Positions 61,351 to 64,000 of a stretch of DNA of 64,000 bases are shown piece after piece (position 1 is the stretch's first letter; each line of letters starts with the position of its first letter). This DNA comes from Sipunculus nudus (lineage: Eukaryota > Annelida > Sipuncula > Golfingiida > Sipunculidae). The notes beneath the pieces were generated by a model. That model did no database searches, was not told where the DNA came from, and worked only from the letters and a program-made list of their open reading frames with translations. Location of the stretch: NCBI GenBank assembly GCA_026874595.1, contig CM049312.1, positions 68,790,929 through 68,854,928 on the forward strand, written 5' to 3'. A program made the position numbers and the translations under genes.

Positions 61351-62331
61351 CCCCCCCCCCCCAAAATTAAGTCCCCTTGCTTGATATGTGTGCACTATAT
61401 ATAGTACGTAACAGTTCCCAGTACAGACAAAGGAGATTTGTTCCTACTTCCACCTTGCTCGTACACCCACTCTGATCAAAAATAATTCTTTTACGTTTAA
61501 GAAACGTTAAAACTGTATACAAATTATAACATTTTTGGTGAAACGGCTTCATTCTAACGACCTTTTTGTCGCTATTGCAGTTAACCAATTGTTAATTTAG
61601 AGGTGAAGTGGCAATAGAAGAATAATTTTCTTCAATTACGAAATCTAGGAATATATTCCAGAGAGAAAGGAAACGAATAAGAATGTTTATAATTAATCAT
61701 AAGGGTACCTATGTTACCTACTAATTTAAGTAGAGCTTCATATTAAGTGGATAAGCGATGATCTAAATATCGATAAAAATATATAAAAGTATATATAAAA
61801 ACAAATTAAAACTTTTTTAACTAAAGATATATATTACCTTATATATGTATCATATATTTAACTGCATCTGCATTACATTAAACATGATAACATTTTCATA
61901 CAGGAATTTGAATAAACAAACGGACGGAGAAACAGCAATAATGAGTTATTGTTTTAAGGAATATTTTTATATTGACTGCAAGGCACAGCATGATTACGCA
62001 TAAGAATGACTGATTGAATAAAGATACTAAACTGACCTAGTTTTGACTGTCTCGGTTTAGTTTGCGATTAGTATATCACGGCGTCACAAAAAAATTCAGG
62101 ATAAACATTGATAAGCTTGACCTGTAAACGTGAGCAGCGCAATAGAATATAGGAAGCTTATTGACAAGCATCATAAGTGCATGTCCCACGCAAGCAAACT
62201 TTGCATTGCTGTCTATTACTAAGACGTAGGTTCCACGGAGCAACTGGGAATACTTGTGTTTATCCTTTTATGGTTTTAAGTGCCTACATGATTTTAAGTA
62301 TACATACAATATCTACATAATCTGAAAGAAT
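61351..62331. other. Spacer between the duplications
   Basis: Homology to the B half stops near 61350 and homology to copy D resumes at about 62332. No gene or clear repeat is seen between, except a poly(C) tract at 61344-61362. Confidence 0.45.
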
Positions 62332-62570
62332 TTCCTTTCAAATAGAGAAGCTTCGTGAAGGTTCCAAACTGATTGTAGAGACGATAGAGACTGAAGGACT
62401 GGAGAAATGTCCTCACCAGAAAATGTCGGAGATCATTGTCGACGAGGGAAAATGTGAAATTTTTCAGAGGGATGCGAATAGTCTGAAGACACCTCAATTT
62501 TCAGAGCATCGTTTTGTGGTATCCAGTTGTAATACTGAACTGGGCGGATTGGTGCATCACGATGTGAGAG
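62332..62570 (+). pseudogene. TRIM copy E: truncated coiled-coil exon
   Basis: It begins at IEKLREGSKL, inside the exon, and runs in frame through KMSEIIVDEGKCE and CNTELGGL to a kept donor AGAG|GTAACT. RING and B-boxes are absent upstream. A chance acceptor, TTCAAATAG, lies at the junction, but its phase does not match a RING exon. Confidence 0.7.
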
Positions 62571-63914
62571 GTAACTTTTGCTTGCCGCTTCGTGTGGTAG
62601 GGATCTCTTTACTTATCAAACATGATAACATTGCTTTCTTAAACCATTTGATATATATTTGCTCATTATCTGTCAATCGATAACAGACTCTCTCTTCTGA
62701 TCAAGGACATTATCTTCTTCATTTGATTACTTTTATATTTTAATCATTACATTATCACATTTTGTAAAATATTTTACTGTCTTATGTTTTTACCAAAATA
62801 GCATCAAGGCCTCCATTTCTGTTACTATCACAAGTGAATTTCTGTTATTTGAGGAATAAACAAGTCGGGCTGCAGCTTTTCGCGACAGGGTTTCATATAG
62901 AAAAACATTAAAATACAAATCTTTACAAAATCCATGTCGTACATACAATTAAGATAATTATTTTCCTTATTATAAATGCCATAATTTTACATTTTTTTCC
63001 TTCTGTATTTCCATCAGAATACATATGAGTTCTGTTAACGCATCTTCACCCCTCGGAGTATAAAATATCTACTTTCCTTCTGATGCGTTAAAACAAAAAC
63101 ACTCTGTTTGAGATAAGTATCTGACGAGGTTTAAGAAATGTAAAATATCGTCCGCAAACGAGGGAGGCCGCGCAAGAGAGTGAAAATCAGTCTTCTTATA
63201 TTTATTTAGATAATCTGATTCCTCCCCATTGCTCCTCTCTCTTCACAAAAGTTTTGTTTGACATCGAATACCTTACGTAATGTACACAGTACACAGTCAA
63301 TACACAGTTTAACTTTAGACTTGGCATACGCATAAACCGACAGAATTACCACACATTCACATGCACGCATTCATCTGATGTGTACAATATTGTAAATGGG
63401 ACATTCCTGTCGAACTAATTTGGGCATCCAGTGTATGATAAATCATTTTCTAAATTTAACTTACATATCCTTATTTGTTATACCTTTTGAAGTTAGATAT
63501 TTGTAAATAAAAGCCTAATGGTCGGAGGTGTATAGTAACTAGTGGCAACCGATATGGGTTCCAATCCCGGATCGGCCCGATATTTTCCACTCAGCAATTT
63601 GTCTTCGTAATAATATATTTTATACTGAAGACAGACAGAGTGTTAAAAACTGAAACTTTACCATCAACACTGGAGCATTTGGAAAACAGAAGTTTAAACA
63701 TGAGGTAACAATGTATCCACTTCGGTAGATTGGCATTGCTTTGATGTGTGCAGTTTGGCCAAGTCCCAAAGATGCCAATATTTTGGGATTTTGGCTGTAA
63801 TTTAAACTCAAATAGACCGCTACTTTCAGATTATCAAAAGCCTGCTGCTGCAAATGGCGGTTAAACATTTTTTGTTTATATTATAAGTTGGTTCTCGGTT
63901 TTCATATTTTTCAG

Positions 63915-64000
63915 TCGGAAGCGAAATCAGAATAAGAAATGACGCTCCATTGGCATTTTCAGAACGTGTTATTGAACTTTCGCATTACAGTATTGGAAAT
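63915..64000 (+). CDS. TRIM copy E: first half of diverged C-terminal domain, cut by window end
   Basis: After TATTTTTCAG it reads VGSEIRIRND and ends SIGN at the window edge. It is open and very close to the copy D exon. Its gene lacks an N-terminus in this window. Confidence 0.6.

Larger units (their letters stand above)
62332..64000 (+). repeat. Third, partial copy of the TRIM-D segment
   Basis: Collinear with about 54590-56980, including the coiled-coil end, the intron and the start of the next exon. The junction lies inside the coiled-coil exon, so this is a truncated tandem duplicate that continues past the window. Confidence 0.8.

Overview
The window looks like nuclear DNA of a lophotrochozoan animal, most likely a bivalve mollusc. 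It is AT-rich and intron-rich. It is full of (TA)n and (ATT)n microsatellites, small inverted-repeat elements (MITEs), tRNA-derived SINEs and tandem-repeat families of the kind common in bivalves. I see no operons, rRNA, CRISPR array, autonomous transposase or reverse transcriptase, and no functional tRNA gene. The species assignment is inference from repeat and gene style only.

The core of the window is a cluster of tripartite-motif (RING, two B-boxes, coiled coil; RBCC) E3 ubiquitin ligase genes. Each has, or had, the same layout: an untranslated first exon (inferred), an 88-codon RING exon, an exon of about 255 codons with two B-boxes and a coiled coil, then two short exons that together encode a C-terminal domain of about 60 residues. 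In the best-preserved copy that domain reads as a Mind bomb-type SH3 repeat (Pfam SH3_15), an unusual partner for an RBCC module. Copy A (minus strand, 963-6177) is complete with a canonical C-terminal domain. Copy B (plus, 15511-16813) has intact RING and B-box/coiled-coil exons, but its C-terminal exons at 29.4 and 30.1 kb are decayed. Copy C (plus, 36173-43396) is complete, with a strongly diverged C-terminal domain. Copy D (plus, 53548-57773) has a one-base deletion and premature stop in the B-box/coiled-coil exon. Copy E (plus, 62332 to beyond the window end) starts in the middle of the coiled-coil exon.

Copies B and D lie in a direct segmental duplication (about 9.4-33.7 kb versus 46.3-61.35 kb). 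A third partial copy (62.33-64 kb) repeats 54.6-57 kb. Because the two halves align, each half shows the empty site for insertions in the other. Relative to the D half, the B half carries a palindromic MITE (13.6 kb), a 146-bp-satellite element (17.05-18.6 kb), a MITE with ends TGTCCCCCGCT (18.7 kb) and a 9.4-kb insertion (19.585-29.02 kb).

The 9.4-kb insertion starts as a dispersed repeat whose 3' end (GACCCATGGGTCACTTG) occurs twice, at 20.84 kb and at 29.02 kb. Between the two ends lie the last two coding exons of a FUBP/KHSRP-like RNA-binding protein gene, with its intron and no KH domains. The segment also holds two large minisatellites. This is consistent with read-through capture of host DNA by a rolling-circle-type element, which is a hypothesis. 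One minisatellite appears to be built from the 5' splice site of the captured exon.

Outside these blocks, 33.7-36.1 kb contains one short minus-strand terminal-exon candidate of unknown identity. The remaining sequence is introns, flanks and repeats.
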